Assembly: GCA_000435075.1 (NCBI GenBank)
Contig: FR890633.1
Location: 1 to 27,399 of the forward strand
Direction of reading: 5' to 3'
DNA from: Bacteroides sp. CAG:770
Lineage (GTDB): Bacteria > Bacteroidota > Bacteroidia > Bacteroidales > UBA932
DNA length: 27,399 bases
The notes beneath the pieces were generated by a model. That model saw only the letters and a list, made by a program, of their open reading frames with translations. It did not search any database and was not told the DNA's origin. This document shows positions 17,548-23,827 of the stretch, piece after piece; the stretch's first letter is position 1, and the number at the start of each line of letters is the position of its first letter. A program made the position numbers and the translations under genes.

Positions 17548-18300
17548 ATGCCAGATATGAAACTTGACCATTCGTCAAACATTCCTTTGCACAAACAGGC
17601 TGAAGATTTGCTCAGGACAATGATCCGGCAGGAAGAATACAAGAGTGGAAAGCTCCTTCCGAATGAGGTGGAGCTTTCCAAAAGTCTTAACATATCCCGC
17701 AATACATTGCGCCAGGCCATAAACAAACTGGTGTTTGAAGGACTGCTTGTGCGTAAGCCCGGCTATGGGACTTGTGTCGCTCCCCAGGATGTGATGAGCA
17801 ATGCGAGGAACTGGATGAGTTTTTCTCAGGAAATGGCTGCTCAGGGTATGAAAGTTCAGAATTTTGAACTTCATCTGAGCTGGCGGGTTCCACATCAGGA
17901 AGTATTGGACTTCTTTGGTTGTCAGGAAGGCGAGAGACTGCTCTGTCTTGAGCGTCTAAGGGGCAAGCCGGAACTGCCTTTCGTGTTTTTTGTCTCATAT
18001 TTCAATCCTTCCATACCGATGACTGTGTCTGAAGATATGAACCGGCCTCTTTACGAAATTCTCGAAAGCAAATATGGAATCAGAGTAAAAACTTCCAAAG
18101 AACAGATTTCGGCACGTGGGGCAGAGAAACTGATTGCCGAAAAACTCGATGTTGCAGAAGTTTCTCCGATTCTTGTGCGGAAAAGATATGTCCTGGACAT
18201 CAATGATGTTCCCGTCGAGTATAATATCGGGTATTATAGAGCTGACTCATTCACATACTCCATAGAGTGTACTAACGATTCGATTGCCAATGAAAAATAA
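17548..18300 (+). CDS. GntR family (HutC/UTRA subfamily) transcriptional regulator
   Basis: A 250-residue regulator. Residues about 10-75 are a GntR winged helix-turn-helix (IPLHKQAEDLLRTMI, LLPNEVELSKSLNISRN, LRQAINKLVFEGLLVRK, with the wing PGYGTCV). Residues about 95-240 are a UTRA ligand-binding domain (LCLERLRGKPELPFVFFVSYF, PLYEILESKYGIRV, VEYNIGYYRADSFTYSIE). UTRA domains usually bind sugar phosphates or similar small molecules; mannose-6-phosphate would suit this locus but is only inferred. ATG 17548 is used here; ATG 17557 is equally plausible because the predicted transcript begins near 17540. It overlaps the MFS gene by 11 nt. It is the only transcription regulator in the PUL. Confidence 0.9.
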   Translation: MPDMKLDHSSNIPLHKQAEDLLRTMIRQEEYKSGKLLPNEVELSKSLNISRNTLRQAINKLVFEGLLVRKPGYGTCVAPQDVMSNARNWMSFSQEMAAQGMKVQNFELHLSWRVPHQEVLDFFGCQEGERLLCLERLRGKPELPFVFFVSYFNPSIPMTVSEDMNRPLYEILESKYGIRVKTSKEQISARGAEKLIAEKLDVAEVSPILVRKRYVLDINDVPVEYNIGYYRADSFTYSIECTNDSIANEK

Positions 18301-19435
18301 TGTTTACAAAATACTCCCGGTGTTGTTCGGATTCTTTGTTATGGGATTCTGCGACGTCGTGGGAATAGCCAACAGCTACGCGAAAATAGACTTCGGCTTG
18401 AGTGAGACTGTTGCCGGTTTTATCCCGTCAATGGTGTTCATATGGTTTCTTCTGCTTTCTGTGCCTGCAGCAATGCTGATGAACCGTCTCGGCCGCAAGA
18501 AAATGGTGCAGGTGAGCAATATCATTACCATAGTGGGAATGCTGCTTCCGTTCATCAGCTATAATCTGGCGACGTGTCTTTTAGCGTTCGCTTTTCTCGG
18601 GATCGGCAATACGATGCTCCAAGTGTCTCTGAATCCGCTGCTTACCAATGTGGTCAAAGGTGATGCTCTTACGAGTTCTCTTACAGCCGGACAGGTGGTG
18701 AAAGCAGTATCTTCCATTTGCGGTCCGTTTATAGCTGCTTTTGCCGCAGGAACACTCGGTAACTGGAAATATCTGTTTCCGATATTTGCCTTGGTGACAC
18801 TGATTTCCGCCGTCTGGCTGATGGCCACACACATTGAGGAACAAAAGTCTGAGAACAATGCCGCTTCTGTCGGTTCCGTGTTTGGATTGCTTAAGGACAA
18901 GACAATACTCTTCCTTTTCCTCGGAATCTTTTTCATTGTAGGAGTGGATGTTGGTGTGAATACGTTGTCGCCGAAACTGCTTATGGAAAGAGCAGGCTGG
19001 GCTGTAGAGAATGCCGGTCTTGCTGCAAGCGTATATTTCTTCTGCAAGACAGCCGGTGCGTTCATCGGGGCCTTCGCATTGGCCAAGGTCAATGCCGTAA
19101 AATATTTCAGATGGAACATTGTCATTGCCGTATTGGCATTGTTGCTGCTTTTCTTTGTGGACGGCGCTGTTCCGATGATGTTACTGATAGGCGTTGTCGG
19201 CTTGTTCTGCGCAAGTGTGTTTTCTATTGTTTATGCAGCTGCAATGCAGGCAAGACCTGACAAGGCCAATGAGATCTCCGGTCTGATGATTACCGGTGTC
19301 TCAGGCGGCGCTGTTATTCCGCCTCTTATGGGCGCAATGACAGATATGATGGGCAGCCAGGTGGGTTCCATTGTAATAATAGGTATCTGTATGCTCTATC
19401 TGCTCTGGTGCTCATTCCGCCTCTCGGAGTCGTAA
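18290..19435 (+). CDS. MFS sugar transporter (inner membrane)
   Basis: A 381-residue major facilitator with about 12 hydrophobic segments spread over the whole length. The loop between helices 2 and 3 carries MNRLGRKKM, the conserved MFS motif A in reduced form. The N-terminal helix GFFVMGFCDVVGIANSY and helix 4 with GIGNTMLQVSLNPLL resemble sugar:proton symporters of the FucP group. In this locus it would carry mannose or a short mannoside from periplasm to cytoplasm, linking GH92 to the ROK kinase (inference). The chosen ATG 18290 overlaps the gntR stop, showing translational coupling; a TTG at 18284 is less likely. It is the last gene of the PUL; a strong terminator lies about 90 nt downstream. 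Confidence 0.88.
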   Translation: MKNNVYKILPVLFGFFVMGFCDVVGIANSYAKIDFGLSETVAGFIPSMVFIWFLLLSVPAAMLMNRLGRKKMVQVSNIITIVGMLLPFISYNLATCLLAFAFLGIGNTMLQVSLNPLLTNVVKGDALTSSLTAGQVVKAVSSICGPFIAAFAAGTLGNWKYLFPIFALVTLISAVWLMATHIEEQKSENNAASVGSVFGLLKDKTILFLFLGIFFIVGVDVGVNTLSPKLLMERAGWAVENAGLAASVYFFCKTAGAFIGAFALAKVNAVKYFRWNIVIAVLALLLLFFVDGAVPMMLLIGVVGLFCASVFSIVYAAAMQARPDKANEISGLMITGVSGGAVIPPLMGAMTDMMGSQVGSIVIIGICMLYLLWCSFRLSES

Positions 19436-19527
19436 TGGTAGCCAATCTCCGCGATTGCTCAAGATGGTATTATCTCGTGACTTCCTGTCTTTGACACTTA
19501 GTTTTTGTTGAAACAAGGATAATTCAA

Positions 19528-19571
19528 GCTCCCAAATCTCTGAATTGGAGGTTTGGGGGCCTTGGTTTTTT
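19528..19571 (+). terminator. Intrinsic terminator at the end of the PUL
   Basis: GCTCCCAAATCTC (19528-19540) and GAGGTTTGGGGGC (19548-19560) form a 13-bp stem with two G-U pairs and a 7-nt loop, followed by CTTGG and six T (19566-19571). It closes the gntR-MFS transcript and so the PUL. Confidence 0.85.
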
Positions 19572-19595
19572 CGGCTTTGTATTAGACACGTATTT

Positions 19596-19862
19596 TCATA
19601 CCTGCGGACGAGGGATTTCGGTGTCAGGAAAAATATCAACACTTCCTCCGGACAGGCGTCCGTCATCGCGACCGACCTCGTCAAAGCTATCGGAGACGGA
19701 ATCATAGGACACAAGTCCTCTGCTGGGGGAAAGGAATATTCCGGATTTGCCGTCCGAAGCCAGCCAGACGACTTTCCCGAGGCGTTCGCGCACAATCTGC
19801 TTAGAATGGAATTTACCTCCATCCTTGATGTACTGCGACTCCTTGATAACGGCATCGAAAAA
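19596..19862 (-). pseudogene. Truncated gene fragment of unknown family
   Basis: A minus-strand frame of 88 residues bounded by stops on both sides, with no ATG; it begins FFDAVIKESQYIKDGG and continues with VRERLGKVVWLASDG, SGIFLSPSRGLVSYDS and a tail SVDIFPDTEIPRP. The composition is protein-like (mixed hydrophobic strands, Gly/Asp turns), unlike the low-complexity shadow frames around it, so I read it as the 3' remnant of a lost gene. I do not recognise the family. The overlapping plus-strand frame 19545-19868 and minus-strand frame 19412-20005 look less natural. It lies between the PUL terminator and the AlbA_2 gene. Confidence 0.35.
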
Positions 19863-19975
19863 TCATGAGACAAGGAAAAAAACATCAGAATGCGCGCTAT
19901 AAAATAACAGCTCCTTTGAGAGTTTGCGTCAGTTTTAAATGAAAGAGCCGTGGATAAATTCCATAATTTTTTTAT

Positions 19976-19994
19976 TGGCCCTTTGAAAGGGCCA
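19976..19994. promoter_or_regulatory. 19-bp palindrome over the AlbA_2 promoter
   Basis: TGGCCCTTTGAAAGGGCCA is a perfect inverted repeat of 9-bp arms around one base. The central TTTG (19982-19985) is also the likely -33 box. The half-site AAAGGGCCA recurs at 20077, 21830 and 21910, all at the edges of the same gene. Confidence 0.75.
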
Positions 19995-20013
19995 TAAATT
20001 TTCATTAAATTTG
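19982..20013 (+). promoter_or_regulatory. Promoter of the AlbA_2 gene
   Basis: TTTG (19982-19985), a 20-bp spacer and TAAATTTG (20006-20013) match the Bacteroidales -33/-7 consensus exactly. Transcription would start near 20020, about 75 nt before the ATG at 20094. The -33 box lies inside the 19-bp palindrome, so a protein bound there would block the promoter. Confidence 0.75.
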
Positions 20014-20076
20014 CATGTCAAAGATTGTTTCAGGAATGCGAAAACCTGCTTGGACAACCACTGATTAATGATTTTG

Positions 20077-20094
20077 AAAGGGCCAAAGAAATTA
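20077..20094 (+). repeat. 18-bp direct repeat, 5' copy
   Basis: AAAGGGCCAAAGAAATTA occurs here, ending on the first base of the AlbA_2 start codon, and again exactly at 21910-21927, 65 nt after that gene's stop. The first 9 bases are the half-site of the upstream palindrome; TTTGAAAGGGCCA is shared between 19982-19994 and 20073-20085. Confidence 0.8.
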
Positions 20095-21845
20095 TGAGAA
20101 AGACTATAGAACAGCTCAAAAGAATGCGCGAGTCCGAAGACCGCGTTGAATTCAAGAAGGGTGAAAGCGGCAACGTTTCGTATAATGGTGCAGACAAAAA
20201 GACGGCATCAGAACGTCGGAGATGCATACTCGGATATGTTACGGCGCTTTGCAATGAGAATGGTGGCACGATGGTCATAGGAATGCATGATTCCTATCCT
20301 CATAAGGTGATAGGCACCAGACAATGCGAGAATGGGATTGGTGAATTGGAGTCCAAGATTTACAGGGATACCGGTATCAGAACTGATGTCTATGAACTCT
20401 ACGAAGATGGAAAGCGTGTTCTCGTGATTGACGTACCCTCCAGGCCAAAAGGACGTGTCTTCAAGTTTGAGGATGTCCCCTTGATGAGGGTAGGGGAAGA
20501 ACTGAAACCCATGTCGGACGAGGTGTATTTGAGTATCATACAGGAACAGGAACCGGATTTTTCGGAGCAGTATTGTGAAGGAGTTTCCTTTGATGATTTG
20601 GACAAGGATGCGATTGCCATCTTGAAGGAAAAATACGCCAAGAAGCAGAAGAATCCTTCATTCCGTTCACTGGACGACTATCAGGCCCTTTCAGATCTTG
20701 GACTCGTATACCAAGGTCGTGTGACCAATGCTGCGGTGCTCCTCGTGGGTAAAAGGGATGTCATAAACCGTGTTTACCCGCAGGCGAAGATTTCGCTTGA
20801 GTATCGTGCAAGCGAGTCAAACATCCATTTCGATGCTCGGGAATACTTTGATGGCCCGTATTATCTGATGATAGACAAGTTGTGGACGCTCATCAATGCA
20901 AGAAACGGCTCTGTCCCTGTGCGAAGTGGTATATACAAGGATTATGAGATTCCCATCTTTAATGAGGATGTCATTCGAGAGGCTTTGAACAATGCTATAG
21001 CCCATCGCTTGTATAATATTCAAGGCGAGATTGTGGTGAAGCAGTATCCGATGAAAATGGTTATAGTCAATCCCGGTGGATTCCCTCACGGCGTAACCGT
21101 CGAGAACATCCTTTATGTGCAGAGTACCCCGAGAAACAGACTTCTTGCCGACGTGCTTTCCAAGACTGGCCTAGTAGAGCGCTCCGGCCAGGGAGTTGAC
21201 AATATTTTCCTTGAAACCATTTCAGAAGGAAAGGCCGAACCTGACTATAGCAAGACGGATGATTTCTGCGTCACGCTGATTCTCTCCTCCAAGATTGAGG
21301 ATTCCGCTTTCTCACAGTACATCAATTCTATACAAGACTCGCTGCCGGATGATGCTCGTTTAACTGTTTATGAGGTGATGACGCTTAACACCATTCGAAT
21401 GACTCGAAAGCGCCAGAACTTTGACAAGAAGATAGTTGCCAAACTTCTGAAGGCTGGTTATATTGAGCAAAGAGGCAAGACAAGCGGCACATATTATATT
21501 TTGAGTAAGGATTATTACGATATGGCAGGCCGCCAGACGGAGTATTTCAAACTTACAGACTGGGATGAGAACCAAGTCCTCTCTATGGTTTCTTCTTTCC
21601 TTCAGAAAAACAAGACCGCCAAAATGGGGGATTTCGTGGAACTCTTCTCTGGCCATCTTTCGAGGAAACAGGTCAGAGGGTATATAGAAAAACTTGTAGG
21701 GGAACAAATGCTCAAGCAAGATGGTGATGGCAAGATGCGTTCATATTCTCTCAGTGAGCAGTATGAAAGCGGGATGTCTATACTTAGCCAAGCTATCGAA
21801 ATTGGCTTGAATGCGATTAATGAGCGTTCAAAGGGCCATAAATAG
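20094..21845 (+). CDS. AlbA_2 (Schlafen-type) putative DNA-binding, ATP-binding protein
   Basis: A 583-residue protein of the family often labelled 'ATP-binding protein' or 'RecG-like'. The N-terminal part (to about residue 165) is an AlbA_2/Schlafen-AlbA domain: ESEDRVEFKKGE, CNENGGTMVIGMHD, KRVLVIDVPSRP. The middle carries a GHKL-type ATPase: REALNNAIAHR (N box), VNPGGFPHG, and LVERSGQGVDNIF. The C-terminal about 150 residues hold likely winged-helix segments (KIVAKLLKAGYIEQRGKTSGTYY, LSRKQVRGYIEKLVGEQML). The function is unknown; members are thought to be regulators. ATG 20094 is chosen; the frame stays open upstream to a TTG at 20025. The gene is bracketed by AAAGGGCCA repeats, and the last such site (21830-21843) runs into its stop codon. 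It sits alone between the PUL and housekeeping genes and looks like an accessory insertion. Confidence 0.8.
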   Translation: MRKTIEQLKRMRESEDRVEFKKGESGNVSYNGADKKTASERRRCILGYVTALCNENGGTMVIGMHDSYPHKVIGTRQCENGIGELESKIYRDTGIRTDVYELYEDGKRVLVIDVPSRPKGRVFKFEDVPLMRVGEELKPMSDEVYLSIIQEQEPDFSEQYCEGVSFDDLDKDAIAILKEKYAKKQKNPSFRSLDDYQALSDLGLVYQGRVTNAAVLLVGKRDVINRVYPQAKISLEYRASESNIHFDAREYFDGPYYLMIDKLWTLINARNGSVPVRSGIYKDYEIPIFNEDVIREALNNAIAHRLYNIQGEIVVKQYPMKMVIVNPGGFPHGVTVENILYVQSTPRNRLLADVLSKTGLVERSGQGVDNIFLETISEGKAEPDYSKTDDFCVTLILSSKIEDSAFSQYINSIQDSLPDDARLTVYEVMTLNTIRMTRKRQNFDKKIVAKLLKAGYIEQRGKTSGTYYILSKDYYDMAGRQTEYFKLTDWDENQVLSMVSSFLQKNKTAKMGDFVELFSGHLSRKQVRGYIEKLVGEQMLKQDGDGKMRSYSLSEQYESGMSILSQAIEIGLNAINERSKGHK

Positions 21846-21850
21846 GGCCA
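21830..21850 (+). repeat. AAAGGGCCATAAAT site at the AlbA_2 stop codon
   Basis: AAAGGGCCATAAAT at 21830-21843 repeats 19986-19999 exactly (14 bp), and a further AGGGCCA follows at 21844-21850. These lie over and just after the stop codon of the gene whose promoter carries the same motif. Confidence 0.75.
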
Positions 21851-21909
21851 GAAAATGTTGGCAATCGTCGTGATGTGTCTGTCTAATGTGCTGAAATACA
21901 ATGCGTTTT

Positions 21910-21927
21910 AAAGGGCCAAAGAAATTA
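21910..21927 (+). repeat. 18-bp direct repeat, 3' copy
   Basis: AAAGGGCCAAAGAAATTA, identical to 20077-20094. The two copies bracket the whole AlbA_2 coding region. Confidence 0.8.
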
Positions 21928-21952
21928 GTTGGAATAGGTGGCTTCAACTGAT

Positions 21953-22066
21953 ATGGGGGGCACAAGCTTACCATGCTGGGCGCACGGGAAGAATATGCCA
22001 AGGGAGAGAAAACAAGCCAAGAACCTGCTCATCGATGAGCTACCGCTGGTAGAGGAGTATGCTTAA
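21953..22066 (+). CDS. Possible 37-residue ORF or gene remnant
   Basis: ATG 21953 opens a frame encoding MGGTSLPCWAHGKNMPRERK and ending AKNLLIDELPLVEEYA. The basic-then-acidic helical tail looks protein-like, but there is no recognised family, no clear promoter and no ribosome-binding signal, so it may be only the 3' remnant of a lost gene or chance. Confidence 0.2.
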   Translation: MGGTSLPCWAHGKNMPRERKQAKNLLIDELPLVEEYA

Positions 22067-22145
22067 TTTGTAACACGAATAGCTAAAGTAAAAATATGTA
22101 ATTGATATATGTATGGCTAGTGATAACAAGATTGGACTAAGCCGT

Positions 22146-22190
22146 GCAAATCTTTAGCCAAAAAAAACTGCGGTTTGTTCGCGAATGAAA
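22146..22190 (+). repeat. Right copy of two-block direct repeat
   Basis: GCAAATCTTTAGCCAAAA (22146-22163) and GTTTGTTCGCGAATGAAA (22173-22190) repeat 1201-1246 exactly except for the middle 9-10 nt. The second block contains the -33 TTTG of the promoter for the downstream RNA and phosphopantetheinyl transferase. Confidence 0.85.
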
Positions 22191-22207
22191 AAAAACCATT
22201 ATCTTTG
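22174..22207 (+). promoter_or_regulatory. Promoter of the structured RNA / PPTase transcript
   Basis: TTTG (22174-22177) and TATCTTTG (22200-22207) match the Bacteroidales boxes, though the 22-bp spacer is slightly long. Transcription would start near 22214, leaving a leader of about 250 nt before the coding region at 22462. Confidence 0.6.
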
Positions 22208-22213
22208 CACAGA

Positions 22214-22455
22214 TAACAAATTACGCTTAGGATTTTATATGGAACCTCCCAGTTCTGTAAATAATGCTCAGACGATTTCAGGGGCGCCGGTTGACGACCC
22301 CCTGTCGGATTTTTTTACAAATGAATCATACCTTGTAGTGACGAGCTGTCCAGGGTCGGACCTGGAGAGCCGCTATTTTGTGTGCGGTTATTCACCGCGC
22401 ATGGGATTGTCGTATTTCGGAACTGCCGGAACTTCATGGGAATCTTAAAGCAAAA
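22214..22455 (+). ncRNA. Highly structured leader or small RNA, unassigned (6S-like end pairing)
   Basis: By hand folding, the ends pair in an interrupted helix: 22225-22236 with 22439-22451 (one bulge), 22239-22243 with 22433-22437, and CAGTTCTG 22250-22257 with CGGAACTG 22418-22425. GACGAT (22271-22276) then pairs with ATTGTC (22406-22411). Inside are three hairpins: CAGGGG/CCCCTG (22279-22304), TCCAGG/CCTGGA (22349-22366) and TGTGCGGT/ACCGCGCA (22381-22401). A promoter lies just upstream. Candidates are a 6S-type RNA co-transcribed with the next gene, or a cis-acting leader; seven T at 22310-22316 shortly after the first hairpin could act as an attenuator. I do not recognise conserved sequences of tmRNA, RNase P or SRP RNA. 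The 87-residue frame over this stretch (22185-22448) starts upstream of the predicted transcript and looks non-protein. Confidence 0.55.
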
Positions 22456-22461
22456 ATCATT

Positions 22462-23097
22462 ATGGCACTATATCTTAAAAAAGTACTTGACAACAAAGCA
22501 GAAATCGCCGTTTGGCAGATAACTGAAACAGAAGAAGAATTAAAAGCATTGAGCTCCACCCCGTCAGACGAGATGGAGGAAATTTCGTGGATAAAGAGTG
22601 AGTCTCTGAGGAAGCAAAGACTTGCCGTAAGGGCCTTGCTCAATGAACTTTTCGACGAGAAAGTATATCTCAGTCACCACGATAACGGCAAGCCTTTTCT
22701 TGAGAACCGAGTAACCAACATTAGCATTACCCATACGGACAAATATGTAGCTGTTATTCTTCATGAGACAGAAGACGTCGGCATTGATGTGGAATCTCTT
22801 GACCGTGATTTCTCTGCAGTCGAACTTAAAGCATTGTCAGAAGATGAGATAGAGGATCTGGATGACGACAAGAGAAACGAGCAACTCGCAATCTACTGGT
22901 GTGCTAAAGAGGCAATCTTCAAGAGACTGTCACTTTACAACGTGGATTTTGCAGAGCAGATCGAAATCGAGCGTTTCCATCCTAGGGGAGAAGGCGAACT
23001 TGAGGCTACATTCATCCATAAGGATGGTTATGAGGACGAATTCGAGCTCGAGTATATTACCTTCGACCGTCATGTCCTCGTTTGGGTTGTAGGCTAG
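22462..23097 (+). CDS. 4'-phosphopantetheinyl transferase superfamily protein
   Basis: A 211-residue Sfp-type enzyme that transfers 4'-phosphopantetheine from coenzyme A to a serine of carrier proteins (fatty acid, polyketide or peptide synthesis). The conserved metal-binding motif GIDVES has D109 and E111, and WCAKEAIFK has the signature W146, K149, E150 and A151. ITHTDKYVAVIL corresponds to the usual SxSH-type strand, and KPFL to the substrate-positioning motif. The length is typical of the family. ATG 22462 is chosen; longer frames upstream run through the structured RNA. It is convergent with yidD, with only 8 nt between the stop codons. Confidence 0.88.
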   Translation: MALYLKKVLDNKAEIAVWQITETEEELKALSSTPSDEMEEISWIKSESLRKQRLAVRALLNELFDEKVYLSHHDNGKPFLENRVTNISITHTDKYVAVILHETEDVGIDVESLDRDFSAVELKALSEDEIEDLDDDKRNEQLAIYWCAKEAIFKRLSLYNVDFAEQIEIERFHPRGEGELEATFIHKDGYEDEFELEYITFDRHVLVWVVG

Positions 23098-23127
23098 ATC
23101 CTGTTCTAAGGAACCGGGTCGTAGCCT
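23090..23127. terminator. Long hairpin shared by two convergent genes
   Basis: TAGGCTA (23090-23096) pairs with TAGCCTG (23121-23127 region), and inside it ATCC with GGGT and GTTC with GAAC around a TAAG loop. It spans the stop codons of both the PPTase gene and yidD, so it could end both transcripts, although there is no long T tract on either side. Confidence 0.4.
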
Positions 23128-23396
23128 GAGCCTCCCCATGGGTGGCATCTCAGAAGTCTGCGTACTGTAAGGTACAATCCCTTGAAGGGCCCCCATTTGC
23201 GGAAGGCCTGAATTGCATATTCCGAGCATGTGGGTGTGAACCTGCAAGTCGGTGGCTTGTAGGGAGATATGCATACCTGATAAAATCTGATAAGCACTAC
23301 GAAAGGGAAAATCAGGACTTTTCGCAGAGTAGCATTGACCCGAATCCGCTTCTTTCCGGGGTCATTGTCATTGACTTTCTTACTCATTTCCGGCAT
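23106..23396 (-). CDS. yidD: Membrane protein insertion efficiency factor YidD
   Basis: A 96-residue small protein with the YidD signature: a hydrophobic amphipathic N-terminal helix (LIFPFVVLIRFYQVCISPY), then CRFTPTCSEYAIQAFRKWG with the paired cysteines, then LLRCHPWGGSGYDPVP. It associates with the inner face of the membrane and assists insertion with YidC. It overlaps the end of rnpA by 17 nt, the conserved rnpA-yidD linkage. ATG 23387 is an alternative start. It is the last gene of the minus-strand operon. Confidence 0.95.
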   Translation of the reverse strand: MPEMSKKVNDNDPGKKRIRVNATLRKVLIFPFVVLIRFYQVCISPYKPPTCRFTPTCSEYAIQAFRKWGPFKGLYLTVRRLLRCHPWGGSGYDPVP

Positions 23397-23808
23397 CCTC
23401 CGCAGGCTCTTCCTGTGCGGCTTTTGCCGCCCTCGCCGCGCACCGGTTGTTCACGGTTGCAAGTGCCGCGCAGATATCCGTCGAAATCGCGGCCGAGTCC
23501 ATGACTTCGCGAGAAGTATATATGAAGATGATGTCAATGCCGCCGTCCGGGAGGACGTGAAGCAGGGATTTGTTAAGTCTATAGGCCTCGCGGATACGTC
23601 TCTTGAGAAGATTTCTTTTTACGGCCCTGCGGAAATATTTCTTAGGGACAGAGACTACTATCCTATTGAAAGATAATCCATTACCTGTTCTGTAGCAATA
23701 CCGTATCACACCGGCATTACCGTATTTACCGTCCGCGAAAAGCCTGGAAAGACCAATCCCGGAAGATAGTCTCTCCTTCTTTTTCAACGTATTGCGGACA
23801 TCACTCAT
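23380..23808 (-). CDS. rnpA: Ribonuclease P protein component
   Basis: The 142-residue basic protein subunit of RNase P, which matures tRNA 5' ends with the RNA subunit (not in this window). The start NTLKKKERLSSGIGLSRLF and the RNA-binding signature AVKRNLLKRRIREAYR are diagnostic, along with GIDIIFIYTSREVMD. An Ala/Glu-rich C-terminal tail of about 30 residues extends beyond the usual end and is probably disordered. I chose ATG 23808, 19 nt after the hemD stop; the frame can be extended to 23874, but that would overlap hemD and add residues not typical of the family. Confidence 0.93.
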   Translation of the reverse strand: MSDVRNTLKKKERLSSGIGLSRLFADGKYGNAGVIRYCYRTGNGLSFNRIVVSVPKKYFRRAVKRNLLKRRIREAYRLNKSLLHVLPDGGIDIIFIYTSREVMDSAAISTDICAALATVNNRCAARAAKAAQEEPAEDAGNE

Positions 23809-23827
23809 AAACAGGATGAACTTGTGC

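Larger units (their letters stand above)
19436..20093. other. Intergenic stretch between MFS and AlbA_2 genes
   Basis: This 658-nt stretch holds the PUL terminator (19528-19571), the minus-strand gene remnant (19596-19862) and the AlbA_2 promoter with its palindrome (19976-20013). I see no intact gene in it. Confidence 0.6.
21846..22213. other. Intergenic stretch after the AlbA_2 gene
   Basis: It holds the 3' GGGCCA repeats (to 21927), a small possible ORF (21953-22066), an 11-nt hairpin-like CTACC/GGTAG near 22050, the right copy of the two-block repeat (22146-22190) and the promoter at 22174-22207. Nothing else is recognised. Confidence 0.55.

Noticed and set aside
19412..20005. A 197-residue minus-strand open frame and a 107-residue plus-strand frame at 19545-19868
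   Set aside because: Both run through the PUL terminator or palindrome region and are Ser/Arg-rich without motifs; the remnant in the third frame (19596-19862) is more convincing.
22185..22448. An 87-residue plus-strand open frame
   Set aside because: Its start lies upstream of the predicted transcription start, the sequence is not protein-like, and the DNA instead folds into a long paired RNA.
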